A DNA stretch of 64,000 bases, taken from Meghimatium bilineatum. Taxonomy: Eukaryota; Mollusca; Gastropoda; Stylommatophora; Philomycidae. Each line of letters begins with the position of its first letter. Position 1 is the stretch's first letter. This document shows, piece by piece, positions 9,098-21,167 of this stretch. A program made the translations under genes and the position numbers. The notes under the pieces are model-generated. The model had not been told where the DNA came from, did not search any database, and saw nothing but the letters and a program-made list of their open reading frames with translations. The stretch is from NCBI GenBank assembly GCA_034231615.1, contig CM067317.1, forward strand, positions 16,940,264 through 17,004,263, given 5' to 3'.

Positions 9098-11745
9098 ATG
9101 CAATTTTCTTACTGTCGCTGTCAACAACCAAAGTTTCTTACTGTCGCTGTCAACAACCAAAGTTTCTTACTGTCGCTGTCAACAACCAAAGTTTCTTACT
9201 GTCACTGTCAACAACCAAAGTTTCTTACTGTCGCTGTCAACAACCAAAGTTTCTTACTGTCACTGTCAACAACCAAAGTTTCTTACTGTCGCTGTCAACA
9301 ACCAAAGTTTCTTACTGTCGCTGTCAACAACCACAATTTCTTACTGTCGCTGTCAACAACCAAAGTTTCTTACTGCCACTGTCAACAACCAAAGTTTATT
9401 ACTGTCGCTGTCAACAACCACAATTTCTTACTGTCGCTGTCAACAACCAAAGTTTTTACTGTCGCTGTCATCAACAAAAAGTTTCTTACTGTCACTGTCA
9501 ACAACCAAAGTTTCTTACTGTCGCTGTCAACAACCACAGTTTCTTACTGTCACTGTCATCAATCAAAGTTTCTTACTGTCGCTGTCAACAACCAAAGTTT
9601 CTTACTGTCACTGTCATCAACCAAAGTTTCTTGCTGTCACTGTCAACAACCAAAGTTTCTTACTGTCGCTGTTAACAACCACAGTTTCTTACTGTCACTG
9701 TCATCAATAAAAGTTTCTTACTGTCGCTGTCAACAAACAAAGTTTCTTACTGTCACTGTCATCAATCAAAGTTTCTTACTGTCACTGTCAACAACCAAAG
9801 TTTCTTACTGTCGCTGTCATCAACCAAAGTTTCTTGCTGTCGCTGCCATCAATCAAAGTTTCTTACTGTCGCTGTAAACAACCAAAGTTTCTTACTGTCA
9901 CTGTCATCAATCAAAGTTTCTTACTGTCACTGTCATCAATCAAAGTTTCTTACTGTCGCTGTCAACAACCAAAGTTTCTTACTGTCACTGTCAACAACCA
10001 AAGTTTCTTACTGTCACTGCCATCAATCAAAGTTTCTTACTGTCGCTGTCAACAACCAAAGTTTCTTACTATCGCTGTCATCAACCAAAGTTTCTTACTG
10101 TCGCTGTCATCAACCAACGTTTCTTACTGTCGCTTTCAACAACCAAAGTTTCTTACTGTCGCTGTCATCAACCAAAGTTTCTTACTGTCACTGTCATCAA
10201 CCAAAGTTTCTTACTGTCGCTGGCATCAACCAAAGTTTCTTACTGTCGCTATCATCAACCAACGTTTCTTACTGTCACTGTCATCAACCAAAGTTTCTTA
10301 CTGTCACTGTCATCAACCAAAGTTTCTTACTGTCGCTGGCATCAACCAACGTTTCTTACTGTCGCTGGCATCAACCAACGTTTCTTACTGTCGCTGGCAT
10401 CAACCAAAGTTTCTTACTGTCGCTATCATCAACCAACGTTTCTTACTGTCACTGTCATCAACCAAAGTTTCTTACTGTCACTGTCATCAACCAAAGTTTC
10501 TTACTGTCACTGTCAACAACCAAAGTTTCTTACTGTCACTGTCATCAACCAAAGTTTCTTACTGTCACTGTCATCAATCAAAGTTTCTTACTGTCGCTGT
10601 CAACAACCAAAGTTTCTTACTGTCACTGTCAACAACCAAAGTTTCTTACTGTCACTGCCATCAATCAAAGTTTCTTACTGTCGCTGTCAACAACCAAAGT
10701 TTCTTACTATCGCTGTCATCAACCAAAGTTTCTTACTGTCGCTGTCATCAACCAACGTTTCTTACTGTCGCTTTCAACAACCAAAGTTTCTTACTGTCGC
10801 TGTCATCAACCAAAGTTTCTTACTGTCACTGTCATCAACCAAAGTTTCTTACTGTCGCTGGCATCAACCAAAGTTTCTTACTGTCGCTATCATCAACCAA
10901 CGTTTCTTACTGTCACTGTCATCAACCAAAGTTTCTTACCGTCACTGTCATCAACCAAAGTTTCTTACTGTCGCTGGCATCAACCAACGTTTCTTACTGT
11001 CGCTGGCATCAACCAACGTTTCTTACTGTCGCTGGCATCAACCAAAGTTTCTTACTGTCGCTATCATCAACCAACGTTTCTTACTGTCACTGTCATCAAC
11101 CAAAGTTTCTTACTGTCACTGTCATCAACCAAAGTTTCTTACTGTCACTGTCAACAACCAAAGTTTCTTACTGTCACTGTCATCAACCAAAGTTTCTTAC
11201 TGTCGCTGGCATCAACCAAAGTTTCTTACTGTCGCTATCATCAACCAACGTTTCTTACTGTCACTGTCATCAACCAAAGTTTCTTACTGTCACTGTCATC
11301 AACCAAAGTTTCTTACTGTCACTGTCATCAACCAAAGTTTCTTACTGTCGCTGGCAACAACCAAAGTTTCTTACTGTCACTGTCATCAACCAAAGTTTCT
11401 TACTGTCGCTGGCAACAACCAAAGTTTCTTACTGTCGCTGGCATCAACCAAAGTTTCTTACTGTCGCTATCATCAACCAACGTTTCTTACTGTCACTGTC
11501 ATCAACCAAAGTTTCTTACTGTCACTGTCATCAACCAAAGTTTCTTACTGTCACTGTCATCAACCAAAGTTTCTTACTGTCACTGTCAACAACCAAAGTT
11601 TCTTACTGTCACTGTCATCAACCAAAGTTTCTTACTGTCACTGTCATCAACCAACGTTTCTTACTGTCGCTGGCATCAACCAACGTTTCTTACTGTCGCT
11701 GGCATCAACCAAAGTTTCTTACTGTCACTGTCATCAACCAAAGTA
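9098..11745. repeat. Large minisatellite, unit 29 bp, about 91 copies, with 638-bp higher-order period
   Basis: The unit is TTTCTTACTGTCGCTGTCAA followed by CAACCAAAG, with recurrent variants: CAC for CGC, CATCAACC for CAACAACC, GGCATC, TATCATC and CCAACG. Because 29 is not a multiple of three and no plus frame contains a stop, the array reads as long open frames with a 29-residue period made of all three frames. Variant markers repeat 638 bp apart (22 units): TATCGCTGTC at 10070 and 10708, and CGCTTTCAAC at 10131 and 10769. This shows block duplication after the array formed. A protein product is unlikely. Confidence 0.95.
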
Positions 11746-12480
11746 AGGTTTTGAAGATAAAAAATGTACCAATCTGTTTATTTTATAAAGAAAATATGAG
11801 ACGTCAATATATAAGCCATATTATAATTGAGAAGAAACTGTGTCGCTCACTGAAACTATATAGATGAAAAGTTAAAATACCTTTTTTCTTGTAAAAGTAC
11901 AAATACATCTCGTATAGTGAAGTATGCTCCTTTCAGTCGCGGACCATAGTCAGATTTGGTTATATTATAGCTTTTAACCATGAGATAATGGTAGATGACA
12001 CGGCTCTGGTAATACAGTCACCCCACCACGCACTGATACTCAAAATACAATTTACCTTTTCGGATGAGAGATATATCTATATATTTATTGGTAAGATTCA
12101 CAAGGCTTGAAAGGGTAACTTTGTAGCTTGAGATGCAATCAACAAGGCACTATGAAATGTATATATTTGATAATCAGACAGCAAGGTCAAATTTTATACA
12201 TGGCTGTTGTTTTCTGATTCTAAGAGTATGATTGAAAAGATTCATTATATGCGTATTATATTTCTGCGGTCGGTGACGAAGTCTACACTGAAGAGAGCAT
12301 TAATTGCCATTATCATATTCGTCATCAGTTGAGTTTTAGAGTAGTTAGTGGGCACACTGCATAGAAACAATACAATCGAACTTGATCGTGGCTCGATAAC
12401 CAATCGTCAACAATGTATCTGTGATACAATTTGATGTATGAATGCCGCCTTCATATTCAATAACAGTTCAAAATAAGCAG
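11746..12480. other. No recognisable gene
   Basis: Mixed sequence between the minisatellite and the retroelement. No motif seen. Confidence 0.45.
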
Positions 12481-12879
12481 CGTCCTATACTAGTTGGGAC
12501 ATCACTGCGGATGGGTCAACAAATCTGACAGAAGAATGATGAGACTCGTAGTTGACCCGCAAGTGTGTGCTGTGTTCCTAGCAGTATGCGGTATTCTTGG
12601 GATACTGCTGCATTGTAAGCCGCCAGGTTTAGCAAAAAAACATCAAGACAGAAGCAGAAACAAACAACAGCCTCTTAAATTTAGCACATGGAATGTTAGA
12701 ACTTACAGACCTCACAGCAACTGATATCCGAAAGCATCACTCATTGATAAATAACTCATGAGGCTGACATTCGACTTCGCTGTCCTACAGGAAACTCGTT
12801 TTCCTGATCAAGGATCAAATACAGAAAGGAACTACATATTCTTCTGGCAGGGTTTAAACAAAGATCAGCCTAGACTGTG

Positions 12880-13215
12880 ATGATGGTGTTCGTCGTCGTA
12901 ATCGACGATGACCAAAAACTCAACCATAATAATAGTCATAATAAGTAATAGAACATAATAAAGTTAATAGTGCGTTTTTAAATGACTAACAGGCCCAATG
13001 CGCGCACAAATGTTCTTGTACAGAATTGACAACCTTAGAGGGTGTCTATGGGACGTTGAGATGTTTTTTCTTTTCGACGTGCCCGCTTCTGTCTTGCAGT
13101 ATCTAGTCTGGTCTCTTCTACCGCTAGTGCTCCCATTCTAAGGCTGTAACGACATGCTGTTCTATCCTTAGCGAGGCTCTCCCTACCTAGACTGTACGGA
13201 GTCGGTCTCACCGTT
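12880..13215. other. Insertion of unknown type inside the endonuclease pseudogene
   Basis: Endonuclease homology stops after DQPRL and resumes with VQNSLINFITSP. The 335 bases between contain TTCGTCGTCGTAATCGACGA and TCCCTACCTAGACTGTACGG and do not resemble the host element. Boundaries are approximate and no target duplication was recognised. Confidence 0.45.
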
Positions 13216-14619
13216 CAAAATAGTCTTATAAATTTCATAACTTCACCACCAACAGTGTCCGAGCGAATAATATCACTACAGCTAAGTGCAAACCGGCCAC
13301 ATCAATATCATCAGTGCCTGTGCACTGACTCTTGCCGCCACTGCAGAAGACAAAGATAAATTCTATGACTCTCTACAGAACATCGTGAATTCGATCTCAG
13401 AAAAAGGAAAATTGTTTATACTTGGCAATCTAAACGATAAATTGGGTACTGACCATCGCGCATGCTCGGTCTGCTTAGGTCATCATGGTACTGGTAGAAT
13501 AAACGAAAATGGGCAGAGACTACTCGAACTCTGCACCTCAAACTCCTTTGCATAACAAACAGTTTCGTTTCTTTGCCACCAAAACCAATCACGTCGCATG
13601 GCGTCATCTCAGATCAGAAAATTGGCACCAGCTGGACCTAATTCTCACTCGATGAAAAGATCTTAACTCCGTAAGAATTACACGAACTCTGTATAGTGTA
13701 AACTAATACAGACCATGCACTAGTCATCAGCAATTTAAAAATAAAACCAAAGACATTCCACGCACCACGTCAACCAGTAAAACTCAAAATAAACGCTTCA
13801 CGGGTACAAAACTCAGAAATGAAGTAACTATTTTGTAAAGAATTCAATACGCGGAAGGACATAGAAAAAGAAAAATGCACAGAGAATGAGGTAAACCTAG
13901 ATAACATCTGGATCAACCTGAAAACACAAATATGACAGCGCCGTATCGTCGTACGGAACAAACTAGCTAACTAAATAAACTAGCAAGCAGCAAGGCAACA
14001 GAAGCTGACAACATTTCCACTAAAATCCTACCAAAACATATTTACTCGTCCCCCACTTGCATCTACTACCTATAACGTGCTAGAGGGAAGGCAAAATCCC
14101 CCAAGATATGCTGGACGCAAAGATAGTAACTCTCTACAAGAGCAAGAGTGACTGCAACAATTTGCACGTATCCATCCAAAGCGACTCCAACGGCTTGCCG
14201 AACGTGTCCTGCCAGAGTCACAGCGTGGTTTCAGTCAAAAGATCCGCTACCGACATGATCTTTACCCTTCGTAAACTACAGGAAATGTGTCCTGAACGGG
14301 GGAAACGACTCTTTATGGCTTTTGTGGATATAACTAAGGATTTTGACACTGTTAGCAGAACAATTCTATATAAGATTCTAAAATGCACTGGTTGTCCACC
14401 AAAACTACTGGACTTCATTATTTCCTTTCATGAAGACAGGCGCGCAAATGTATCATTCGAGGGCAATACTTCAGATAGCTTTGCAGTAAAACTTAAATAA
14501 AGCAGTGGTGGCTCTAACCCCCACCCTCTTCTTCGCAGCGCTTCTGAAACATGCTCTTGCAGATGCAGCAGGTAACGTTTTCATCCGCACCAGTTACGAT
14601 GGAACACTTTAACTTAGAG

Positions 14620-14894
14620 TAAAGTAAAGTAACCCATAGCATTTATTAATGCCGTAGGGGTGTGAGATGTTAGCGATCTCACATTTCAGAGGCTCTGCAA
14701 ATGAGGGCGGTAGCCATCTCCTCTCCCTCGCAGTCTTTACTTTCCAGATTAATCCGGTACCCATTTAAGGCTTGGTCGACCTGGAACCCTTTGCGATCTG
14801 AAAAATATTTCCGCCACAACTGAGGAATGAACCCAGGACCACTCACATTCGAAGCCAGTGCGCTAACCACTGCGCTACGCGGCTTCCAGAGTGT
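14620..14894 (-). mobile_element. tRNA-headed SINE, family C, copy 1
   Basis: On the minus strand the head reads GCGTAGCGCAGTGGTTAGCG (A box) and then GTCCTGGGTTCATTCC (B box), followed by a body of about 200 bp and a (TTTAC)n tail. CTTAGAG at 14613-14619 and 14895-14901 fits a short target duplication, and the reverse transcriptase pseudogene continues on both sides. A second copy is at 24428-24690. Confidence 0.82.
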
Positions 14895-15894
14895 CTTAGA
14901 GCGAGACGAAAACATCAGAAATCAGAAAACGTCTCCTCGCCGATGATGCTGCACTAGTGGCACACAGTGAGTCCACCTTGCAGTCCTAAACTGACAACAT
15001 AGCAAAGGCCTGCGAGCTGGTCTCTATGACAATAAGCATTACTAAAACGTTGGCAATGTGTCAGGGATATACAGTACCAACTCATATCACCTTAAACAAC
15101 GCCCACATAATGCAAGTCGACATGTGATATCTAAGATCCACAATTACATCCACCCTTTCCCTGAAGACTGAAACAAATGTACGTATATGAAAAGTGGCTA
15201 CCATTTTTGGTGGACTGTCAAAGCGAGCTTGGAAAAACCATAAGTTAAAAGTGAAAACAAAAATACAGATCTACAAAACATGCGTGCTGAGTACACTATA
15301 CTACGGATCTGAAACATAAGACTACCTACACCAAACAAGAGAGGAGACTTAACATCTATCATCTAAGATGTCTCCGCAAGATATTAAACATCAAATGACA
15401 CGACAAAATCACGAACATGGAAGTGTTGCTCTGCACTCAGCTACCATCTGTCAAGGAAACACTTAATATAAATAGATTGCGTTGGCTGGGTCACGTCCAC
15501 AGAATGCCAAGCTGCCGCATTCCAAAACAAGTACTACTCGGGGAATGTCACCAAGCCTGCGGTAGACGAGTGCTGAAGAATAAATACATCTGTAAATCCT
15601 CAATGAAAGGCTTCCACATAGAATCCAAAAACGAAAACATGGCTGAAACTCGGGATGTCTGGAGGCAGAACCTTCGTGCGGGAGCATCATGTTCAGAAAA
15701 AAATATGTTTAAAGATATGGAAGAAAAACAAAGAGAGAAAGACGCAAACAAAAATCTACCGTTTCTGTGATATGATGGCTTGTGTTGCTTCTTTGTATTG
15801 CTAAATGACGCAAAAAACAATACATACATACTAGATATGCTTCACTTATTATGATCCCACTCATCGGATATTTTTAAAACTTAAATTGGTTTTC

Positions 15895-15970
15895 AATATA
15901 TAATATTTAATATTTAATATATAATATTTAATATATAATATTTAATATATAATATTTAATATATAATATT
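15895..15970. repeat. AT-rich short tandem repeat
   Basis: Repeats of TATTTAATATATAATA, unit about 16 bp. Confidence 0.85.
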
Positions 15971-16014
15971 AATATTTGCGAATGTTCATTTATAATCATC
16001 ATTTTAATATAAGA

Positions 16015-16150
16015 GATATCACCGAGGGTACTCAAAAATATCTCCGAGGGTACTCAAAAATATCACCGAGGGTACTCAAAAATATCACCGAGGGTACTCA
16101 AAAATATCTCCGAGGGCACTCAAAAATATCACCGAGGGTACTCAGAAATT
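16015..16150. repeat. Minisatellite, unit 22 bp, six copies
   Basis: The unit is ATATCACCGAGGGTACTCAA plus AA, with TCTCC and GGCACT variants. Confidence 0.9.
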
Positions 16151-17735
16151 ATAGTATAAAGTCAATGGTTTAGTGTATTTAGAAATACTACTTACCTACA
16201 AGGTAAATATAATTCATGTAACGTAATTAGCATTCATCGATGGCGTTTTATATTCTTGTCACACTGCAACGTTATCAACAGTACTCTATAAAACTTCGAT
16301 TCAAAATTCTATTTTTAAAAAAGATGCTGAACAGATCTGATTTGTGAAGCCGAACCTTGCTTTAGCTCTTGTCGAACGCTCACTGAAGATTCAATCGTTA
16401 CATGCGAGCATACGGTTACACGCAACCAATCGCGTCCGATAAAATAATGCGCTGTTGATTCATGCAAGAGAAGGCACAATGTTTCTCGCAAGCTCTTTTT
16501 TTTGTGTGATGTGATATATCAGTTTACAGATTCTTCATTCACAAATCGCGATATAATAATGAAGCGAATGTTGAGCAATAATTTTAAAATATCAACATAG
16601 CACAATTCGTAAAGAAAAAATTGTACTTTAATGTGACAGTTTTTTTAGATTATTTGTTCCGTGGCAGTAAGATAGAACCAGAAAATGTTCCACTTCTATA
16701 TTTGATATAACAATATAACAGATAGAATTAAGGAAAAACTATGATAAGGCAGTAGTTATTTAATTACCGGTATTTTTTTATATTTTTATTTATTTATTTA
16801 TTTTTTCATTATTTTATATATATTATTTTTTTTTGGGGGGGTGGGACTCAACAGGCAAATTTTTAATGTGCTAAAGCGTTACAATTTCAATCTATTTTGT
16901 CGCACGTTAAATTTATATTGAATAATATTGTAGTGAAAAAAAAATAATTCGAAAAAATTAATTTTATTTTACATTATTGATAATGAATTTTTTTTAAACA
17001 TATCGGGGTCACTTTGTTTCTGTAAAGTGTGGGTGAGGGTCACCTTGCGTTTTATAACACGGACTCATGAATCCAACAAAGTTGGGAATCTGTGAGCCAG
17101 AATTTGATCTGTAACAAAAAATTGCTAGATTTTACATTCTGTCCTGACCTTATAAAATAGAAATAATCTTATTGTACCTCTTGTTTAGTATTTCCTACAG
17201 TTTTATCGCCCACTTCACTCCCCCCCCCACTCCCCCCCCCCGTACTATTTCTCATTAACCTTTTTCCATGCACTGTAAGTGTCAAACCCAGCACTCGATA
17301 TGCTCCTGAGAAAATGTACATTCTCCAATATGGCACACTAGCAAGAGCCCTGTGTGATTAACATCCGCCATTCATATGTGTAGATATCATGTTATATTGT
17401 CATTGTTCTATTTGTTTGTTTTGTCAATATTCCGTGATCAACTTTCAACTATCAACTTTCTTTCTTTTTTGTTGTTGTTGTTTTCATCTTTGTCCTTGTT
17501 TTTCATCATTCATACTCTACCGGACATCCGGATTTTTTTTGTCTAGCAATTAATATATTAACATGGACAGTATTGTTTCTTACTCGTCGTGTGCTATGTT
17601 ATGTTTCTTCTGCTTTTCTTCCTTATTTTTCTTTCTACGGGAATGACAAGTGAATTCCATGTTCATCCATTCAAAGACGCTTCTTACTTGGCAAGTCCCA
17701 ATGTTGTCGGTGTTGTTTTTCATCTTCTTTTTCTG
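16151..17735. other. No gene recognised; homopolymer-rich
   Basis: AT-rich, with a T-run meeting a G-run near 16828-16841 and C-runs at 17219-17241. Confidence 0.5.
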
Positions 17736-17744
17736 TGTTTGTTC

Positions 17745-17880
17745 TCAAACTCCTGCAGATAACAGGATGTAGTCCAGAGAACGGAATGTGTTGTGTCATG
17801 GTTTACAGATATATATATATATATATGAGATATCGACCTGACACGTCCGACTTCAGTATGGCTTCTGATCACTATTACCC
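17745..17880 (-). mobile_element. SINE-like family A, partial copy
   Basis: TCTCAAACTCCTGCAGATAA and GATGTAGTCCAGAGAACGGA match family A. An (AT)n run at about 17809-17826 replaces the GCTGCGATATCTGCGCC segment. Confidence 0.65.
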
Positions 17881-17939
17881 TCTGTAGGATGGTAAAGCCT
17901 ACTCCAATTCAAAAAATCATCCTTAGTCTTCTTTGACGA

Positions 17940-18395
17940 CATGCATAAGATTCTATAGTGTTGTTATTGTTTGCATGAAATTCCATAGTGTTGTTATTGT
18001 TTGCATGAAATTCCATAGTATTGTTATTGTTTGTATGAGATTCCATAGTGTTGTTATTGTTTGTATGAGATTCCATAGTGTTGTTATTGTTTGCATGAAA
18101 TTCCATAGTATTGTTATTGTTTGTATGAGATTCCATAGTGTTGTTATTGTTTGTATGAAATTCTATAGTGTTGTTATTGTTTGCATGAGATTCCATAGTA
18201 TTGTTATTGTTTGTATGAGATTCCATAGTATTGTTATTGTCTGTATGAGATCCCATAGTGTTGTTATTGTTTGCATGAGATTTCATAGTATTGTTATTGT
18301 TTGCATGAGATTCCATAGTATTGTTATTGTTTGTATGAGATTCCATAGTGTTGTTATTGTTTGTATGAGATTCCATAATATTGTTATTGTTTGTT
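17940..18395. repeat. Minisatellite, unit 30 bp, about 15 copies
   Basis: The unit is TTCCATAGTGTTGTTATTGT followed by TTGCATGAGA. The length is a multiple of three, so the array is open on both strands: a CMRFHSVVIV repeat on plus and a THTNNNNTMES-like repeat on minus. Both are by-products of the repeat. Confidence 0.95.
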
Positions 18396-19600
18396 CCCCA
18401 TATTTCAAAGCTGAATTTCACACGAACGTTAATCACACTATCAGTTGTGATTACACATTGCCTCAAAAATGTATACAAATTAGTCTTCCTCCTATCAGTG
18501 CCTTTTGCGCGTACGCTATTTCCTCCTTATTTCTCTGCAAACTGTACTTTCAACTTTTGTGTTAGATATAAAGTTTGATATGTGATTGTAGAGCTCCTCC
18601 TTTAGCTTCCTCATTCATTTTTATTTCTTCAGTTATATAATATGCTGCATTCTTTTTGCTGTTCTGTCGATAACATGCCATTTGTTATGCAAAATATTTA
18701 GTTGAATGGGATTTTCATGTTTGGGCGTTACTAAATTGAACATGTTTTACATCAATATGGATTTAGGAATAGGACAGTATGATTTACAACTTTGAAATAA
18801 GGTCCCGTAGAAGATCACAGTGTTCTGACAGCAGTATTCTCTGGATTTTCTTTAATAACTGTTGTGAAATTAAACAAACTGCTTATTGTTTATTCCTCAT
18901 GATTACGGTAGCGATGAATAATGTTCTTGTATCATGTAGACACAACCAGTTATTATTTTCATTAACTTATCTTTTGAAATATTCCAAGTGTACTTCTTTA
19001 TGTTAACGTAAATTCACAATGTTTTAATCACACGCAGTCTGACCTTTCAAATATCAGAAGTGTGTATGTGAATAGTGGCTGCTCTGTAGGAGTTTAAACA
19101 TTTTCTGAATCACTCTCAAACATCTTTGTGCACCTAACAGTTCCATTGAAATTGGATATAGAGTTTCTTAGTGATTTTGAAAATTGGAAGCTAAACAAAC
19201 ATATATATAGTGACACATGTTTTTGAGATCCTTCATATACAAGAACCAACTCCTGTTTCAGAATATTGTATATTATAATTATCAATGATAAAACGATTCA
19301 TATAACGTTATACACAAACTATGTGATCTATGTATATATGGGGTCACAACGAAGAGCAAATACTAGCGATACTTTGACCTGTTATGTATGTATTAAGATG
19401 TAGTTGCAGGGGTATTTTGTGGGAGGCAGAGTTTTACTACACCATTCTACAGAGGTTAATGTGATCGAGAAGTGCTGCTTACGTTGGATGTGTCAGGCCA
19501 TATAGTGCAACTATCACAACCAAGTTCTAAACCGTGACACATTCAATTAACCCGATCACAACCTTCTTATCTGTAGAACTTTAGCAATGAATGAAGAAGA
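18396..19600. other. No gene recognised; weak family A trace
   Basis: Bases 19478-19545 (GTTGGATGTGTCAGGCCATA, then AAACCGTGACACA) look like a decayed family A piece on plus. The rest is unassigned. Confidence 0.4.
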
Positions 19601-19624
19601 AGACGAAAAGGAAGAAGAGGACTA

Positions 19625-19805
19625 ATGTGTAGAAGTAGAAGGAAAAGTGGACAGAGAAGTACACGGAGAAGTGGGCGGAGAAATACAAGGAAAAGTGGAC
19701 AGAGAAGTACAAGGAGAAGTGGGCGGAGAAATACAAGGAAAGACGGGCGGAGAAGTAGAAGGGGAAAAGGACGGAGCAGTAGGAGGAAAAGGGGACGGGG
19801 AAGTA
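19625..19805. repeat. GA-rich minisatellite, unit 24 bp in a 48-bp alternation
   Basis: AAGTGGACAGAGAAGTACAA and AAGTGGGCGGAGAAATACAA alternate, then decay into GAAGGGGAAAAGGACGG. The arginine-serine-rich frame it creates is not considered a gene. Confidence 0.8.
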
Positions 19806-19934
19806 GCAGTTGCACATTTAATCTAGTTTTTCGCTACTTATAGTTGAAAATGTGCTCAACTACATCTAGAAATCATAACTTGCCCATGGGCATCGATTTT
19901 GTAAAACGAAGTATCCTATAATATAAACTCATCT

Positions 19935-20266
19935 TAGTTAGTTACTTAGTTGTTGGATCATCGTCATTGCACTCCGGACAAGTCCATAGGTGCTCAGATC
20001 TTTCCTTGAGTGTGTCTGCCATTACACGTTGACTGACGGTTCTAGTACATCGTTGATTGACCATCATTCTTTCTCGGCCACGAAAACTCTCCTTTCTTCA
20101 CACTAAGCTCCTTTATTCTAATAATGAACAAGAGTTATCGTCACTTATACAGTCATTTGTTCGTTCGTTTTCCCGTAGGGCATTCAAAATGTCTGCCCGA
20201 TTCATCGCTCTACCAACAACCGTAGTAGCAGCGTGGTCGGCCACGCTATCTGCTCTCTCATTACCC
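19935..20266 (-). mobile_element. 5'-truncated RNase H-bearing retroelement end with 23-bp target duplication
   Basis: Identical 23-bp direct repeats lie at 19912-19934 and 20267-20289 (starting TATCCTATAATATAAACT). Between them the minus strand reads GNERADSVADHAATTVVG, the GNExAD motif near the end of RNase H, and later EHLWTCPECND, then a stop and a (TAAC)n-like 3' tail. A 3'-terminal piece between long duplications is the signature of target-primed reverse transcription with 5' truncation. Confidence 0.82.
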
Positions 20267-20443
20267 TATCCTATAATATAAACTCATCTATAGAGCTAAA
20301 GTGCTGGTAAAACAACAATGAAGTACTATTATAACTTGTCTATAGAGTTAAAGTGATGTATATATAACTAGTCATGATAATTGCTGTCCAAAATTTATAT
20401 CGATCTAGTATTGATGCAATAGCTTTCCAATGATAGTTTAGAG

Positions 20444-20987
20444 CAGTGGTCGGAAACCTTTTGCTAACTGTGTGCCAACTTAAGGTTTCAAATTATTCAG
20501 AGTGCCAACAGCACATATCATTTTATACAAGTCGAGATCAATATTCCTATTTTACCATATATTTTATTTTTATATCTTAATTAATTAATGTATAGTGATA
20601 TTCAATAATATGTAAAGTTATAAACAACATTAAAATAAATAGAGTTTCTTGAAAGATTTTTTAAAACCTTTTTTTATTATTAATGGGAGCCTTGCTCTTG
20701 CATGGTCTAGGCCAGTTGCTCAATATCGACAACATACTTTGTCACTTTGAGTTTGGCACAATTTTTTGAATGTTCAGGCGTTAGGCGACTACACTGTGGA
20801 TTTAGCACTGCTTTCGTGTGAGAGAAAATTTGCTCACAGGAATAGGTTGATCCAAAAACTGAAAGAACAGTAAAAGCAATTTTCTTCAAACAGATGTAAT
20901 AATTTGGAAACGTGAAGAGTCTGCATGCCATTTGAAATTGCTTGGCGTGCCAAGTGTGGCACGCGTGCCATATGTTGCCGACCCCTA
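20444..20987 (-). mobile_element. hAT transposon relic with C-terminal transposase piece
   Basis: The ends are CAGTGGTCGGAAACC and TGTTGCCGACCCCTA, an inverted pair. The flanks GTTTAGAG and GTTAGAGA fit an 8-bp duplication with one small change. On the minus strand 20931-20710 reads VLSVFGSTYSCEQIFSHTK and SRLTPEHSKNCAKL, the hAT C-terminal dimerisation region. It is internally deleted and not autonomous. Confidence 0.85.
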
Positions 20988-21167
20988 GTTAGAGATTGAC
21001 CCAATGGGAGTGTGCAACATTTATAAAACTACAATTTTACGTTGTATATCGTGTGTCCGGAATAACGCATTTCGTTCCAGCGTGAAACATATTATATGCG
21101 ATGGGTTGTGGGTGTTCTATCCCCTAGATAATGGGGTTTTTTATTATGGGGGGGGGGGGGGGGGTTA

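Larger units (their letters stand above)
12481..15840 (+). pseudogene. Decayed non-LTR element (endonuclease-reverse transcriptase) with nested insertions
   Basis: Remnants appear in order on the plus strand: LKFSTWNVRTY (12675-12710) and FAVLQETRFPDQG (about 12778-12810), the endonuclease start; after an insertion at about 12880-13215, DKFYDSLQNIV and FILGNLNDKLGTDH (13350-13455), the endonuclease end; DMIFTLRKLQEMCPERGKRL then FMAFVDITKDFDTVSR (14250-14360), reverse transcriptase motif A; and RLRWLGHVHRMP (15475-15510) plus GRRVLKNKYICK, the C-terminal region. Stops and frameshifts are frequent, so it is dead. The type is the one often labelled craniofacial development protein 2-like in databases. 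Confidence 0.85.

Noticed and set aside
9098-11745. CRISPR-like regular repeats (also 17940-18395, 47125-47665, 37512-37985)
   Set aside because: The units are contiguous, with no unique spacers between them, and the genome is eukaryotic. These are minisatellites.
9098-11867. Two long open frames (259 and 677 codons) with a 29-residue repeat
   Set aside because: They are the 29-bp minisatellite read through all three frames. There is no non-repeat domain, no conserved start and no splice context. Only the last 40 or so codons leave the array, and they are featureless.
14820-14894. tRNA gene on the minus strand (also 24620-24690)
   Set aside because: It is the head of SINE family C. The full SINE body and tail follow, and the clover-leaf is incomplete.
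17909-18565. Asn-rich minus frame and Val/Cys-rich plus frame
   Set aside because: Both are forced by a stop-free 30-bp tandem unit.
19625-19843. Arg/Ser-rich frame resembling a protamine or SR protein
   Set aside because: It is entirely encoded by a 24-bp GA-rich tandem repeat, with no conserved flanks.
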